A stretch of DNA of 64,000 bases from Maritimibacter sp. HL-12. GTDB taxonomy: Bacteria > Pseudomonadota > Alphaproteobacteria > Rhodobacterales > Rhodobacteraceae. Of this stretch, positions 1 to 9,492 are shown piece by piece. The position numbers and the translations under genes were made by a program. The stretch covers positions 3,194,163-3,258,162 of the forward strand of contig NZ_FXBQ01000001.1 in the NCBI RefSeq assembly GCF_900177545.1. Reading direction: 5' to 3'. Below the pieces are notes generated by a model, which made no database searches, was not told the DNA's origin, and worked only from the letters and a program-made list of their open reading frames with translations. Every line of letters begins with the position of its first letter. Within the stretch, counting starts at the first letter, position 1.

Positions 1-656
1 GTGACCGGGGCGGGGATGATCTCCGGTTCCGGCTCGGGTTCGGGCGCCGCAACCACCACGTCGAGCGCCTGCGCCAGTTCGTCCGCGTTGCCCGCGGTGC
101 GGAACATGCCCCCGGTCTCCTCGGCCAGGCATTGCAGTTGCGCCAGGGCTTCCGGTTCGGCGACGTCGAAGCCGATCACGTGCGCGGTGAAGCCCACCCC
201 GGCGGTTTCAAGCTCGCGACCGACCGCGCAGGGGTCGAGATTGCAGGTTTCGATCCCGTCGGAGACGAGAATCACCGTTGCGCTCTCCTCGGTGTAGCGC
301 AGGGCTTCCGCCGCCTGAATCACCGCCGCTGAAAGGGGCGTCTTGCCCTTGGGATTGATCGCGTTGACCGCCTCGGCGATCGCCTCGCGGTCGGTGCCCG
401 GTTCGATCAGCAATTCGATATCCGCACAATCGCCCTTGCGCCGGTGGCCGTAGGACATCAGCCCCAGTTCCTGTTCGGCGGGAAGGGTGGCGAGCAGGTC
501 GGCCATCACCTCGCGGGCGATCACGATCTTGTTCACCCCGTCGATCTGGCCCCACATCGACCCGGAGCCGTCGAGCACGATGATGGTGCGTGGCGCGCCC
601 TGGGCGGTGGCAAGGCCGGGCAGGAGAAACAGGATAAGGGCCAGAAGACGCAGCAT
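1..656 (-). CDS. Secreted von Willebrand factor A (VWA) domain protein, 3' end beyond window
   Basis: Reading leftward from an ATG at 656, the frame is open to the window edge, giving at least 218 residues without a stop. The N-terminus is a clear signal peptide (MLRLLALILFLLPGLATA, then QG). It is followed at once by the VWA core: the MIDAS metal site DGSGSM lies at about residues 26-31, and a later ILVSDGIETC strand supplies the usual second Asp. The visible C-terminus turns into a Pro/Glu-rich linker (PEPEPEPE), typical of the spacer after a periplasmic VWA domain. VWA proteins bind protein partners through a divalent metal; the partner here is unknown. It is transcribed divergently from uvrA. 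The fold is secure and the role is not. Confidence 0.85.
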   Translation of the reverse strand, partial: MLRLLALILFLLPGLATAQGAPRTIIVLDGSGSMWGQIDGVNKIVIAREVMADLLATLPAEQELGLMSYGHRRKGDCADIELLIEPGTDREAIAEAVNAINPKGKTPLSAAVIQAAEALRYTEESATVILVSDGIETCNLDPCAVGRELETAGVGFTAHVIGFDVAEPEALAQLQCLAEETGGMFRTAGNADELAQALDVVVAAPEPEPEPEIIPAPV

Positions 657-763
657 GATCATCTCCGATTCGCTGAATACGGGTATCGTGCCACTCTAGC
701 GCGACGCGTGCTTTCGGATACCGATTGCTTCGATCGGCACGCCGTTGCCGGTCGGCCTCGCGT

Positions 764-778
764 GTTTACTTTTTGTTC
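764..778 (+). promoter_or_regulatory. Putative LexA (SOS) box of uvrA
   Basis: GTTT at 764-767 and GTTC at 775-778 are separated by seven bases. The LexA operator known for alphaproteobacteria is the direct repeat GTTC-N7-GTTC, so this site matches seven of eight fixed positions. It lies 64 bases before the uvrA start in the divergent intergenic region, where an SOS operator is expected. LexA control is inferred from sequence only. Confidence 0.6.
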
Positions 779-841
779 TCTTTTTCCGATTGGCGACGGC
801 CGGGCTTTGGCGTATCAAGGCCGGGTCAGACGAGGTGGGCC

Positions 842-3706
842 ATGGCCGAGCAGAAGTTCATCGAGGTGCGCGGCGCGCGCGAGCATAATCTCAAGAGCAT
901 CGACGTGGATATCCCGCGCGATGAACTGGTGGTGATCACCGGGCTTTCGGGCTCGGGCAAATCCTCGCTGGCCTTCGACACGATCTATGCCGAGGGCCAG
1001 CGCCGCTACGTCGAATCGCTCTCGGCCTATGCCCGGCAGTTTCTCGACATGATGCAGAAGCCGGACGTGGACCATATCTCCGGGTTGTCGCCTGCGATCT
1101 CCATCGAGCAACGCACCACCAGCAAGAACCCGCGTTCGACGGTGGGCACGGTGACGGAGATCTACGACTACCTGCGCCTCCTGTTCGCCCGCGCCGGCAC
1201 GCCCTATTCGCCCGCCACGGGGTTGCCGATCGAGGCGCAGCAGGTGCAGGACATGGTCGACCGGGTCATGGCCATGCCCGAAGGCACGCGCGCCTACCTG
1301 CTCGCGCCGATCATCCGCGACCGCAAGGGCGAATACCGCAAGGAATTTGCGGAACTCCGCAAGCAGGGCTTTCAGCGGGTGAAGGTGGATGGCGGGTTCT
1401 ACGAGCTCGAAGACCCGCCGAAGCTGGAGAAGAACTTCCGCCACGATATCGACGTGGTGGTGGACCGGATCGTGGTGCGCGAGGGGCTGGAGACGCGGCT
1501 GGCCGATTCCTTGCGCACCGCGCTCGACCTCGCCGACGGCATCGCGGTGCTGGAGACCGCGCCGAAGCCGGAGGACGGCGAACCCGAGCGCTTCACCTTC
1601 TCGGAGAAATTCGCCTGCCCGGTGAGCGGGTTCACCATCCCAGAGATCGAACCGCGATTGTTCTCGTTCAACGCGCCCTTCGGGGCCTGCCCGGCCTGCG
1701 ACGGGCTGGGGGTAGAGCTGTTCTTCGACGAGCGCCTCGTGGTGCCCGATATCACGCTCAACGTCTATGACGGCGCGCTCGCCCCCTGGCGCAAGGGCAA
1801 GTCGCCCTATTTCCGCCAGACCATCGAGGCCATCGCAAAGCACTACGAGTTTGACCGCGACACGCCGTGGAAAGACCTGCCCGCCCATGTGCAGCAGGTG
1901 TTTCTCTACGGCACCGGCGAGGAGGAGATACGCTTCCGCTTCGACGAGGGCGGGCGGGTCTACGAGGTCACCCGCCCCTTCGAGGGGGTGATTCCCAACA
2001 TGGAACGGCGCTACCGCGAGACCGATTCGAACTGGATCCGCGAGGAATTCGAGCGCTACCAGAACAACCGCTCCTGCGGCACCTGCGGCGGCTACCGGCT
2101 GCGCGAGGAGGCGCTGGCGGTGAAGATCGCCGGGTTGCACGTGGGCCAGGTGGTCGAGATGTCGATCCGCGAGGCCTTTGACTGGTGCGAGACGGTGCCC
2201 GCGCACCTCACGGCGCAGAAGAACGAGATCGCCCGCGCGATCCTGAAGGAAATCCGCGAGCGGCTCGGGTTTCTCAACAATGTCGGGCTGGAATACCTCA
2301 CCCTCAGCCGCAACGCGGGCACGCTCTCGGGTGGCGAGAGCCAGCGCATCCGGCTTGCCTCCCAGATCGGCTCGGGGCTGACCGGCGTGCTCTACGTGCT
2401 CGACGAGCCTTCGATCGGGCTGCACCAGCGCGACAACGGACGGCTGCTCGACACGCTGAAGAACCTGCGCGACCAGGGCAACACCGTGATCGTGGTGGAG
2501 CACGACGAAGAGGCGATCCGCGAGGCCGATTACGTCTTCGACATCGGCCCTGGCGCGGGGGTGCACGGCGGCCAGGTGGTGGCGCAGGGCACGCCCGAGG
2601 ACGTGGCCGCCAACCCCGCCTCGCTCACCGGGCAATACCTCACCGGCGCGCGCGAGATCGCCGTGCCCGCCAGCCGGCGGCCTGGCAACGGCAAGGCGGT
2701 GCGGGTGGAAAACGCCACCGGCAACAACCTGCAAGGGGTCTCGGTTGAGTTTCCGCTCGGGCAGTTTGTCTGCGTCACCGGCGTGTCGGGCGGCGGCAAG
2801 TCCACCCTCACCATCGAAACCCTGTTCAAGACCGCCTCGATGCGGCTGAACGGCGCGCGCCAGACGCCCGCGCCCTGCGATGCGGTGAAAGGGCTCGAAC
2901 ATCTCGACAAGGTGATCGACATCGACCAGCGCCCGATCGGCCGCACCCCGCGGTCCAACCCGGCCACCTATACCGGTGCCTTCACCCCGATCCGCGACTG
3001 GTTCGCCGGGCTGCCCGAGGCGCAGGCCCGCGGCTACAAGCCGGGGCGGTTCAGCTTCAACGTCAAGGGCGGGCGCTGCGAGGCCTGCCAGGGCGACGGC
3101 GTGATCAAGATCGAGATGCACTTCCTGCCCGATGTCTACGTCGAATGCGAAACCTGCAAGGGCGCGCGTTACAACCGCGAAACGCTGGAGGTGACCTTCA
3201 AGGGCAAATCCATCGCCGACGTGCTCGACATGACGGTGGAAGACGCGCAAACCTTCTTCAAGGCGGTGCCCTCGATCCGCGAGAAAATGGACGCGCTGAT
3301 GCGGGTGGGCCTGGGCTACATCAAGGTTGGCCAGCAGGCCACCACGCTCTCGGGCGGCGAGGCGCAGCGGGTGAAACTCTCAAAGGAACTTTCCAAACGC
3401 GCCACCGGGCGCACCCTCTACATCCTCGACGAACCCACCACGGGGCTGCATTTCGAGGATGTCAGGAAGCTTCTCGAAGTGCTGCACGAGCTGGTCGAGA
3501 CGGGCAACACCGTGGTGGTGATCGAGCACAATCTCGACGTGATCAAGACCGCCGACTGGATCATCGACATCGGCCCCGAGGGGGGTGACGGCGGCGGCAG
3601 GATCGTGGCCGAGGGCACGCCGGAAGACGTGGCGAGGGTGGCCGGGAGCCACACCGGGCATTACCTCGCCGAGATGCTGAAGCCGCGCCACAGGGCCGCC
3701 GAATGA
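842..3706 (+). CDS. uvrA: Excinuclease ABC subunit A
   Basis: UvrA is the damage-sensing ATPase of nucleotide excision repair; it loads UvrB at lesions. The 954-residue product has the family's usual length. It has two ABC ATPase modules: Walker [10 protein letters not shown] near the N-terminus and GVSGGGKST in the second half, each paired with an LSGGE signature ([13 protein letters not shown] and [13 protein letters not shown]) and a Walker B ILDEP/VLDEP. Zinc-binding CxxC pairs are present (CPACDG, CGTCGG, CEACQG, CETCKG). I start at the ATG at 842 (MAEQKF) because GAGGTG precedes it at a good distance. The frame is open further upstream to 725, but that stretch is not UvrA-like and overlaps the LexA-type box. 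The NUDIX gene overlaps its last four bases. Confidence 0.98.
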   Translation: MAEQKFIEVRGAREHNLKSIDVDIPRDELVVITGLSGSGKSSLAFDTIYAEGQRRYVESLSAYARQFLDMMQKPDVDHISGLSPAISIEQRTTSKNPRSTVGTVTEIYDYLRLLFARAGTPYSPATGLPIEAQQVQDMVDRVMAMPEGTRAYLLAPIIRDRKGEYRKEFAELRKQGFQRVKVDGGFYELEDPPKLEKNFRHDIDVVVDRIVVREGLETRLADSLRTALDLADGIAVLETAPKPEDGEPERFTFSEKFACPVSGFTIPEIEPRLFSFNAPFGACPACDGLGVELFFDERLVVPDITLNVYDGALAPWRKGKSPYFRQTIEAIAKHYEFDRDTPWKDLPAHVQQVFLYGTGEEEIRFRFDEGGRVYEVTRPFEGVIPNMERRYRETDSNWIREEFERYQNNRSCGTCGGYRLREEALAVKIAGLHVGQVVEMSIREAFDWCETVPAHLTAQKNEIARAILKEIRERLGFLNNVGLEYLTLSRNAGTLSGGESQRIRLASQIGSGLTGVLYVLDEPSIGLHQRDNGRLLDTLKNLRDQGNTVIVVEHDEEAIREADYVFDIGPGAGVHGGQVVAQGTPEDVAANPASLTGQYLTGAREIAVPASRRPGNGKAVRVENATGNNLQGVSVEFPLGQFVCVTGVSGGGKSTLTIETLFKTASMRLNGARQTPAPCDAVKGLEHLDKVIDIDQRPIGRTPRSNPATYTGAFTPIRDWFAGLPEAQARGYKPGRFSFNVKGGRCEACQGDGVIKIEMHFLPDVYVECETCKGARYNRETLEVTFKGKSIADVLDMTVEDAQTFFKAVPSIREKMDALMRVGLGYIKVGQQATTLSGGEAQRVKLSKELSKRATGRTLYILDEPTTGLHFEDVRKLLEVLHELVETGNTVVVIEHNLDVIKTADWIIDIGPEGGDGGGRIVAEGTPEDVARVAGSHTGHYLAEMLKPRHRAAE

Positions 3707-4128
3707 GCCCCGCCGCGCCGGTGCTGGGCGTGCTCGCGGTGGCGCTTCGGCCGGGCGCGGCGCTCCTCGTGCAGCGTGCCAACCCGCCCGATCAGGGCCT
3801 GTGGGGCTTTCCCGGCGGCAAGGTCGAGGCGGGCGAAACCGTGGTCGACGCGGCCTTGCGCGAACTTGCCGAGGAAACCGGGCTTCGCGCCTGCGCGGGG
3901 CCCCAGCTTGGCAGCAAGGAGATCCTTCACCACGCGCCCGACGGGCGGCTGCTCTACCACTTCTTTCTCGTCGCGGTTGCCTGTGAGGGGGCTGAAGGCG
4001 AGCCCCGTGCCGCCGACGATGCCGCAGATGCGCGCTGGGTGCCCGACGCCGAGATCAAGGCGGGCGCGCTGGCGTTGTCGGAAGGGGTTCCGGCGCTGCT
4101 CGCCGCCGCCCGGGCGCGTCTGGGCTGA
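3703..4128 (+). CDS. NUDIX hydrolase
   Basis: The 141-residue product has a perfect NUDIX box between residues 39 and 61 (GKVEAGE, seven residues, then RELAEETGL). This matches the consensus GX5EX7REUXEEXGU, which binds Mg2+ and hydrolyses nucleoside diphosphates linked to another moiety. The WGFPGG stretch just before the box is usual in ADP-ribose pyrophosphatase- and MutT-like members. The start ATG overlaps the uvrA stop (ATGA), so the two genes are translationally coupled. That association with repair makes a nucleotide-sanitising role attractive, but the substrate cannot be read from sequence. Confidence 0.9.
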   Translation: MSPAAPVLGVLAVALRPGAALLVQRANPPDQGLWGFPGGKVEAGETVVDAALRELAEETGLRACAGPQLGSKEILHHAPDGRLLYHFFLVAVACEGAEGEPRAADDAADARWVPDAEIKAGALALSEGVPALLAAARARLG

Positions 4129-4203
4129 TTTGCGAGCGGGCAGGCGGCAAACCGCATCGCGGCGGCCCTTGCCACGACCGCCGCGCGGACGCAAACTCCG
4201 GCT

Positions 4204-5106
4204 ATGAACAGACGACCGAAAATCGGCCTGGCCCTCGGATCGGGCGGCGCGCGCGGCTGGTGCCACATCGGCGTGCTGAAGGCGCTCGACGAGATCGGCA
4301 TCACCCCCGACGTGGTGGCGGGCACCTCGATGGGCGCGATCGTCGGCGCGGCCTGGGCCGGGCGGCGGCTGGAGGCGCTGGAGGACTGGGTGCGCGCGCT
4401 CACGCCCGGACGCTTCGTGTCGATGATGGACCTGCGGTTGCGGTCGGGCGGGCTGGTTGAGGCGCGCGAGATCGAAACCGTGCTCAAGGAATTGGGGGTG
4501 CCGGACCGGATCGAAGACATGGCCCACCCCTTCGCCGCCATCGCCACCGACATGGAGACCGGGCGCGAAATCTGGATCGACCACGGACCCACCTACAAGG
4601 CGGTGCGCGCCTCGGCGGGCATTCCCGGGGTGATGTGCCCGATCAATATCGACGACCGCTGGCTGCTTGACGGCGGGTTGGTGAACCCGGTGCCGGTATC
4701 GGCGGCGCGGGCACTGGGGGCGGAGGTGATCGTCGCGGTCAACCCCAACGGCAAGCCGCGCGGGCGTATCTGGCTGCCCCCCAAGCCGAAGCCGGGCGGA
4801 ACCTGGGTGGCCTCGGTGTTGCCCGACGCCTTGCACGAGGCACTCGGCATCGACCCCGAGGCGAGCGCCAAGGCGATCACTCCGAATTACTTCGACGTGC
4901 TCAGCGCCGCCATCGACGTGATGACCGAGACGATCCGGCGCGCACGGTTTGCCGGCGAGCCGCCGCACGTGCAGTTGAACGGCGAATTCACGGCCCTGAC
5001 CATGCTGGAGTTGCACCGTGGCCGCGAAGCGATCGCGCGCGGCGAGGAGATGGTGCGTGAAAAGGCCGATGAATTGCGCGCGGTCTGCCTGGGCGAATGG
5101 GCGTAG
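4204..5106 (+). CDS. Patatin-like phospholipase (RssA-type)
   Basis: The 300-residue protein has the bacterial patatin serine-Asp dyad architecture. It has an oxyanion glycine loop GSGGARG (residues 12-18), a nucleophile elbow GTSMG with Ser42, and the catalytic Asp in DGG at about residue 156. There is no signal peptide or transmembrane segment, so it is probably a cytosolic or peripheral membrane lipid acyl hydrolase. The length and the start (MNRRPKIGLALGSGG) fit the RssA/YchK group. It is separated from the NUDIX gene by 75 bases and followed by two hairpins. The physiological lipid is unknown. Confidence 0.88.
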   Translation: MNRRPKIGLALGSGGARGWCHIGVLKALDEIGITPDVVAGTSMGAIVGAAWAGRRLEALEDWVRALTPGRFVSMMDLRLRSGGLVEAREIETVLKELGVPDRIEDMAHPFAAIATDMETGREIWIDHGPTYKAVRASAGIPGVMCPINIDDRWLLDGGLVNPVPVSAARALGAEVIVAVNPNGKPRGRIWLPPKPKPGGTWVASVLPDALHEALGIDPEASAKAITPNYFDVLSAAIDVMTETIRRARFAGEPPHVQLNGEFTALTMLELHRGREAIARGEEMVREKADELRAVCLGEWA

Positions 5107-5150
5107 CGGCGACCGCGTTAAAGGGCGTCGGGCGCGGCCCGGCCGGCACG

Positions 5151-5178
5151 AAAACGGGCGCGCCAATCGCGCGCCCGT
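5151..5178 (-). terminator. Rho-independent terminator for the iron-binding protein gene
   Basis: A perfect nine-base stem (ACGGGCGCG / CGCGCCCGT, loop of seven) occupies 5154-5178. Four A residues at 5151-5154 become a short T run after the stem on the minus strand, which fits a terminator for the gene ending at 5238. It may also slow transcription from the patatin-like gene on the plus strand. Confidence 0.65.
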
Positions 5179-5193
5179 CTCGAAGGATCTGAC

Positions 5194-5217
5194 GGTCGGC
5201 CACCGCAGTGGCCAACC
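5194..5217. terminator. Second intergenic hairpin between convergent genes
   Basis: GGTCGGCCAC and GTGGCCAACC pair around a CGCA tetraloop with one mismatch, making a compact ten-base stem. There is no T run on either side. It lies between two convergent genes and may act together with the neighbouring terminator. Confidence 0.4.
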
Positions 5218-5237
5218 GCAACGCTGTAGCCCGCGCC

Positions 5238-6251
5238 TCAGCCGTCGAAATCGACGATCTGGATCAGCTTGAGCGCATCCGGGCGCAGACCGGCAATGTC
5301 CATCAGGTTCACGTCATCCGGCGTGAAGCTGCCCCAGCTTTCAACCAGCGCCGAGTTCGGCACGTCTTCCTTCACCGGGAATTCGTTGACGGCTTCGGCG
5401 TAGATCGCCTGGGCGGTGTCGGAGGCGAGGAATTCCATGAAGGCGAGCGCTTCGTCGCGGTTCGGCGCGGCCTTGGTCATCGCCATGCCGGAGACGTTCA
5501 TGTGGGTGCCGCCGTCCTCGAAGGTGGGGAACTCGATGCGCACGGAATCGGCCCATTCCTTCTGCTCTTCGTCCGCAAGCATCGCGCCCATGTAATAGGT
5601 GTTGCCGAGCGAGATGTCGCATTCGCCGGCCCAGATCGCCTTGACCTGGCCACGGTCGTTGCCCTGCGGCTTGCGCGCGAGGTTGGCCTTGACGCCTTCG
5701 AGCCAGGCGGTGGCACCTTCTTCGCCGTGGTGGTGCAGCACCGCCGCGGTCAGCGCGACGTTATAGGCATTGGTGCCCGAACGGATGCAGATCCGGCCCT
5801 TCCACTTCGGGTCGACGAGGTCTTCGTAGGTCGTCACCTCACCCTCGGCCACACGCTCCTTCGAGGCGTAGACGATGCGCGCGCGGGTGGTCAGCCCGAA
5901 CCACTCGTTGCCCGGATCGCGGAACTCGGACGGGATCTGCGCGCTCAGCACCTCGCTGTCCACCGGCTGGGTGACACCGGCGTCCACCAGTTCGGCAAGC
6001 CGCGAGATATCGACAGTCAGCACCACGTCGGCGGGAGAGCGGTCACCCTCGGCCTGAAGCCGCTCGACCATGCCCTTGTCGAGGAAGGCCACGTTGGTCG
6101 CGATACCGGTTTCCTCGGTGAAGGCGTCGAGCAGCGGCTGGATCAGTTCCTGCTGGCGGTAGGAATAGATGTTGACGTCGGCCGTTGCTGGCAGCGCGGT
6201 GAGCGCGGTGGCAAGGCCAAGTGCGGCGGTCAGGGAAAGTTTCAGGGTCAT
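5238..6251 (-). CDS. Periplasmic iron(III)-binding protein (FbpA/FutA-like)
   Basis: The 337-residue protein begins with a signal peptide (MTLKLSLTAALGLATALTALPATA) followed by DVNIYSYRQQELIQPLL. That is the start pattern of FbpA/FutA-type Fe3+-binding proteins, whose early tyrosine and later YY pair (here NTYYMGAML) provide iron ligands. I start at 6251 because GGAGG lies five bases upstream; an in-frame ATG at 6263 contains that Shine-Dalgarno sequence and is therefore unlikely. No permease or ATPase gene adjoins it, so this is an orphan binding protein in this window. The upstream region carries a good promoter and a TGA-N9-TCA palindrome (separate entries), consistent with iron regulation. 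Confidence 0.88.
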   Translation of the reverse strand: MTLKLSLTAALGLATALTALPATADVNIYSYRQQELIQPLLDAFTEETGIATNVAFLDKGMVERLQAEGDRSPADVVLTVDISRLAELVDAGVTQPVDSEVLSAQIPSEFRDPGNEWFGLTTRARIVYASKERVAEGEVTTYEDLVDPKWKGRICIRSGTNAYNVALTAAVLHHHGEEGATAWLEGVKANLARKPQGNDRGQVKAIWAGECDISLGNTYYMGAMLADEEQKEWADSVRIEFPTFEDGGTHMNVSGMAMTKAAPNRDEALAFMEFLASDTAQAIYAEAVNEFPVKEDVPNSALVESWGSFTPDDVNLMDIAGLRPDALKLIQIVDFDG

Positions 6252-6277
6252 GCGGTCCTCCATGCATCAATGCGCTG

Positions 6278-6306
6278 GAGATACCCGAGCGATTTTGTCG
6301 GGTCAA
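6278..6306 (-). promoter_or_regulatory. Sigma-70-type promoter of the iron-binding protein gene
   Basis: Read on the minus strand, TTGACC (6306-6301) and TATCTC (6283-6278) are separated by exactly 17 bases. The promoter lies 27 bases before the chosen start codon. It is a sequence match only. Confidence 0.55.
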
Positions 6307-6310
6307 TACC

Positions 6311-6325
6311 TGATAAAGTTAGTCA
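6311..6325 (-). promoter_or_regulatory. Putative iron-responsive operator (TGA-N9-TCA)
   Basis: TGA at 6311-6313 and TCA at 6323-6325 flank nine bases. The site sits inside a larger partial palindrome, CTGAnnAAnTTnnTCAG, at 6310-6326. TGA-N9-TCA is the spacing described for RirA and iron-Rhodo boxes of alphaproteobacteria. It lies just upstream of the -35 element of a periplasmic iron-binding protein gene, which strengthens the call. Which protein binds it is not shown by the sequence. Confidence 0.55.
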
Positions 6326-6326
6326 G

Positions 6327-7004
6327 CTATTCCGGGAGGTCAATCTCGACCCAGATCGGCAGGTGGTCGGAGGCCACCCGCGCCAGCTTCGTTTCCACCA
6401 CGCCGCCGTGCTTGAGCGCGATCTCCGGGCTGAGACCAACCCGGTCGAGCGCCGCCATCGGGCGCGAGGAATGAAACGACTTGCCCGGCGCGACGATCTC
6501 GAAATGATCCTGGAATTCCTCCATCCCGGCATGCGGCGACCATTCGTTGAAATCGCCGAGCACGGCGGTGGGCCGGTCGCAATGCTCCAGCGCCTGCCGG
6601 ATCTGGCGCAACTGGCCGTGGCGGTGGCGCCGCATCAGCCCGAGGTGGACCCCCACCACCCGCAGTTGCCCGCCGATCACCGCCGAGACCGCGCCGCGTG
6701 GCTCAAGCCCATGCAGGACGATGCGCTGCGGGTCGCTCACGTCGACATCCTTGCGCACGAGGATCGCGTTGCCGTGAAAACCGATCGACACGTCGGTGAT
6801 GGCCAGATCGACGGGGGCATAATCGGTGTGATCGGCGATGAGCTGGCGCGGCAGCGCCGTGGGCCGGGGCCCGAGCCGCTTGTCGGCTTCCTGCAGCACG
6901 ATCACGTCGGCCCCGATCTGGTTGACCACATCGAGGATACGCCCCGGATCGCGGCGGCGATCAAGGCCAACGGCCTTGCGTATGTTGTAGCTTGCGAGTT
7001 TCAT
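6327..7004 (-). CDS. Endonuclease/exonuclease/phosphatase (EEP) family protein
   Basis: The 225-residue protein has the EEP fold signatures in order: the N-terminal MKLASYNIRKAVG strand, the metal-binding Glu in VLQEAD, the Asp-Asn motif GDFNEW, and the C-terminal Asp-His motif SDHLPIWVEI. It lacks a signal peptide. Members of this superfamily include DNases, phosphodiesterases and sphingomyelinases, and the substrate cannot be assigned. Its stop codon adjoins the iron box of the downstream gene on the same strand. It is not a duplicate of exonuclease III at 9.5-10.3 kb: the two share only superfamily motifs. Confidence 0.85.
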   Translation of the reverse strand: MKLASYNIRKAVGLDRRRDPGRILDVVNQIGADVIVLQEADKRLGPRPTALPRQLIADHTDYAPVDLAITDVSIGFHGNAILVRKDVDVSDPQRIVLHGLEPRGAVSAVIGGQLRVVGVHLGLMRRHRHGQLRQIRQALEHCDRPTAVLGDFNEWSPHAGMEEFQDHFEIVAPGKSFHSSRPMAALDRVGLSPEIALKHGGVVETKLARVASDHLPIWVEIDLPE

Positions 7005-7058
7005 GCCTGCCTGATCTCAATATAGGGGCAGGCGCGCGCCACACAAAGCCTTCTGCGC

Positions 7059-8474
7059 TCAGGTGCCGCAGAAGGTCTGGCGCACCCGCTCGTCGGGGCG
7101 CGGCGGCTTGGCGTATTCGGCCGTGTCGGGCCCGTCATCGAAAGGATCGGCGAGCACCGCCATCAGCCGGTGGAACGGGGCGAAATCGCCCTGGGCGGCG
7201 GCCGTGATCATCTCTTCCACCCGGTGGTTGCGCGGGATGACGGCGGGGTTGGCGCTGCGCATCGTCGCGCTGGTATCGCCCGGTTCGCGGGCCAGCCGCG
7301 CCCGCCAGTCGGGGGCCCAGCTTTCCCACGCGCCCGGGTCGGTCACCAGCGCCGAAGCATCGCCGCTCGAAGCCAGCGCGCGGAAGGTGTTGGTGAAATC
7401 CGCACCGCTGGTCGACATCCGCTGCATCAACCCGACGATCAGCGCCTCGTCGCCCTCCTCGGCGCGGGTGAGACCGATCTTGGCGCGGAAGCGCGTGAGC
7501 CATGCCGCGCGGAAGACCGGGGCGAAGCCGTCGAGCGCATCCTGCGCGGCGGCAATGGCGGCGTCCTCGTCGGGGTCGATCAGCGGCAACAAGGCACTGG
7601 CGAGCTGGGCGAGGTTCCACATCGCGATATCGGGCTGGTTCTGGTAGGCGTAGCGCCCCATTCGGTCGATCGAGGAAAACACCGTGGCACCGTGGTAGGC
7701 ATCCATGAAGGCGCAGGGGCCGTAGTCGATGGTTTCGCCGGAAATCGCCATGTTGTCGGTGTTCATCACGCCGTGGATGAAGCCGACGCTCATCCACCCC
7801 GCGACGAGCCGCGCCTGCGCCTCGCTGACCGCTGTGAGCAGCCCGAGCGGGCCTTCTGCCTCGGGGTAGTGCCGGGCGATGGCGTGGTCGGTGAGGGCTG
7901 CCAGCCCCTCGGTATCGCGCCGCGCCGCCAGCGCCTGGAAGGTGCCGACGCGAATATGGCTTGCCGCCACCCGCGCCAGAACCGCGCCGGGCATCGGCCC
8001 TTCGCGGTAAACCTCTTCGCCGGTGGTGGCCGCCGCGAGCGCGCGGGTGGTGGGAATGCCAAGCGCGTGCATCGCCTCGGAGACGACGTATTCGCGCAAC
8101 ACCGGCCCGAGCCAGGCCCGCCCGTCGCCGCCACGCGAAAACGGCGTGCGGCCTGCGCCCTTGAGCTGGATGTCGCGCCGGTTGCCGGCGTTGTCGATGA
8201 CCTCGCCGAGCAGCACCGCGCGCCCGTCGCCAAGCTGCGGCACCCAGTTGCCGAACTGGTGGCCGGCGTAGAGCTGGGCGATCGGCTCGGCCCCCTCGGG
8301 CACCACGTTGCCGGCGATCACCTCGGCAGAAATGCTCTCGGGGGCGATGCCAAGCTCGCGCGCAAGCGACGCGTTCACCGCCACGAGGGCGGGGCTGGCC
8401 ACGGGAACAGGGGCTTGCCGGGCAAACAGCCGCTCGGGCAGCCGGGAATAGGAATTGTCGAATGTCGCGCGCAT
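7059..8474 (-). CDS. selO: Protein adenylyltransferase SelO (YdiU/UPF0061)
   Basis: The 471-residue protein matches SelO, a pseudokinase-fold enzyme that transfers AMP to Ser/Thr/Tyr of target proteins and links to redox stress. Typical stretches are visible: [11 protein letters not shown] near the N-terminus, [38 protein letters not shown], and the metal-binding [20 protein letters not shown]. It ends in FCGT, placing a cysteine third from the end, where bacterial SelO has Cys and the animal enzyme has selenocysteine. I start at 8474 (MRATFDNSY); the frame runs further upstream into the next gene but that part is not conserved-looking. No strong Shine-Dalgarno is visible. Confidence 0.95.
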   Translation of the reverse strand: MRATFDNSYSRLPERLFARQAPVPVASPALVAVNASLARELGIAPESISAEVIAGNVVPEGAEPIAQLYAGHQFGNWVPQLGDGRAVLLGEVIDNAGNRRDIQLKGAGRTPFSRGGDGRAWLGPVLREYVVSEAMHALGIPTTRALAAATTGEEVYREGPMPGAVLARVAASHIRVGTFQALAARRDTEGLAALTDHAIARHYPEAEGPLGLLTAVSEAQARLVAGWMSVGFIHGVMNTDNMAISGETIDYGPCAFMDAYHGATVFSSIDRMGRYAYQNQPDIAMWNLAQLASALLPLIDPDEDAAIAAAQDALDGFAPVFRAAWLTRFRAKIGLTRAEEGDEALIVGLMQRMSTSGADFTNTFRALASSGDASALVTDPGAWESWAPDWRARLAREPGDTSATMRSANPAVIPRNHRVEEMITAAAQGDFAPFHRLMAVLADPFDDGPDTAEYAKPPRPDERVRQTFCGT

Positions 8475-8544
8475 GGGAGAAATATGGGGCGGGCGGAGCG
8501 GATGTCCAGCGCAGGCGCACGATTTCGCACGCGCCCTCAGCGCC

Positions 8545-9483
8545 TCAGGGCAGCCGCGCGAGCCGTTCGGTGAGCAGGGCGAAGAAGCCGTCGGCATCGA
8601 GATCGCCGATGAACATCGCGTTGGGGGCGCGGTCTGTCACGCCCCACCAGTCGGCCACGGTCATCCCCCGGGTGAGGTCGGAGCGGGTTTCGATCTCGAC
8701 GTTGATGTGACGCCCCGTGAACAACTCCGGCTTCAGCAGCCAGGCGATGGTGGTCGGGTCGTGCAGCGGGCCGCCCTCGGAGCCATACTTGGCGATGTCG
8801 AAGCGCTCGAAGAAATCCAGCATCTCGGCGGTGAAGCGCCCGGTGCGGGTGCCAAGGGTTGCAAAGGCGTCGAGCCGGGCGCGGGTGACCAGCGCCTTGT
8901 GCGTCACGTCGAGTGGCATCACCGTGAGCGGAACACCGGAGTGAAACACGATATCAGCGGCTTCCGGGTCAACGTAGATGTTGAACTCGGCCGCTGGCGT
9001 GATGTTGCCGACCTCGAAGTAGGCCCCGCCCATCAGCACGATTTCCGCGATGCGGGGCGCGATATCAGGCGCGCGCACGAGCGCGGTGGCGATGTTGGTG
9101 AGCGGGCCGATCGGGCAGAGCGTGACCGTGCCCGCAGGCTCGGCGCGCAGCGTGTCGATGATGAAGTCGACCGCGTGACCGGGTTGCAGCGGCATTGTGG
9201 GGTGCCAAAGCTCCGGCCCGTCGAGGCCGGTTTTTCCGTGGACGTGCTCGGCCGTCACCAGCGGGCGGCGCATCGGGGCGTCGCAGCCGGCAAACACCTT
9301 CACATCCGTCCGCCCCGCCAGTTCGCAGACGATCCGGGCGTTCTCGGCGGTGCGCGCCAGCGGCACGTTTCCGGCCACAGCGGTGAGGCCCAGAAGCTCG
9401 ATCTCGGGGCTGGCGAGGGCCAGCAGGATGGCCACGGCATCGTCCTGTCCCGGGTCGGTATCGATGATGATTTTTCGCGCCAT
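8545..9483 (-). CDS. Inosine-uridine preferring nucleoside hydrolase family protein
   Basis: The 312-residue protein opens with the calcium-binding aspartate cluster [12 protein letters not shown] (residues 5-16), the hallmark of nucleoside N-ribohydrolases, which cleave ribonucleosides to base plus ribose. [27 protein letters not shown] block in the middle supplies the usual active-site Asn/Glu/Asp residues. The family length is about 310-320, so it is complete. It starts nine bases after the exonuclease III stop on the same strand, suggesting co-transcription, and no separate Shine-Dalgarno is obvious. Base preference cannot be deduced. Confidence 0.92.
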   Translation of the reverse strand: MARKIIIDTDPGQDDAVAILLALASPEIELLGLTAVAGNVPLARTAENARIVCELAGRTDVKVFAGCDAPMRRPLVTAEHVHGKTGLDGPELWHPTMPLQPGHAVDFIIDTLRAEPAGTVTLCPIGPLTNIATALVRAPDIAPRIAEIVLMGGAYFEVGNITPAAEFNIYVDPEAADIVFHSGVPLTVMPLDVTHKALVTRARLDAFATLGTRTGRFTAEMLDFFERFDIAKYGSEGGPLHDPTTIAWLLKPELFTGRHINVEIETRSDLTRGMTVADWWGVTDRAPNAMFIGDLDADGFFALLTERLARLP

Positions 9484-9492
9484 GATATGAAT

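Noticed and set aside
815-3250. Long antisense open frame (811 codons) opposite uvrA
   Set aside because: It mirrors uvrA codons; the product is His/Arg/Ala-rich with no domain, and the sense gene is certain. GC-rich genomes give such frames by chance.
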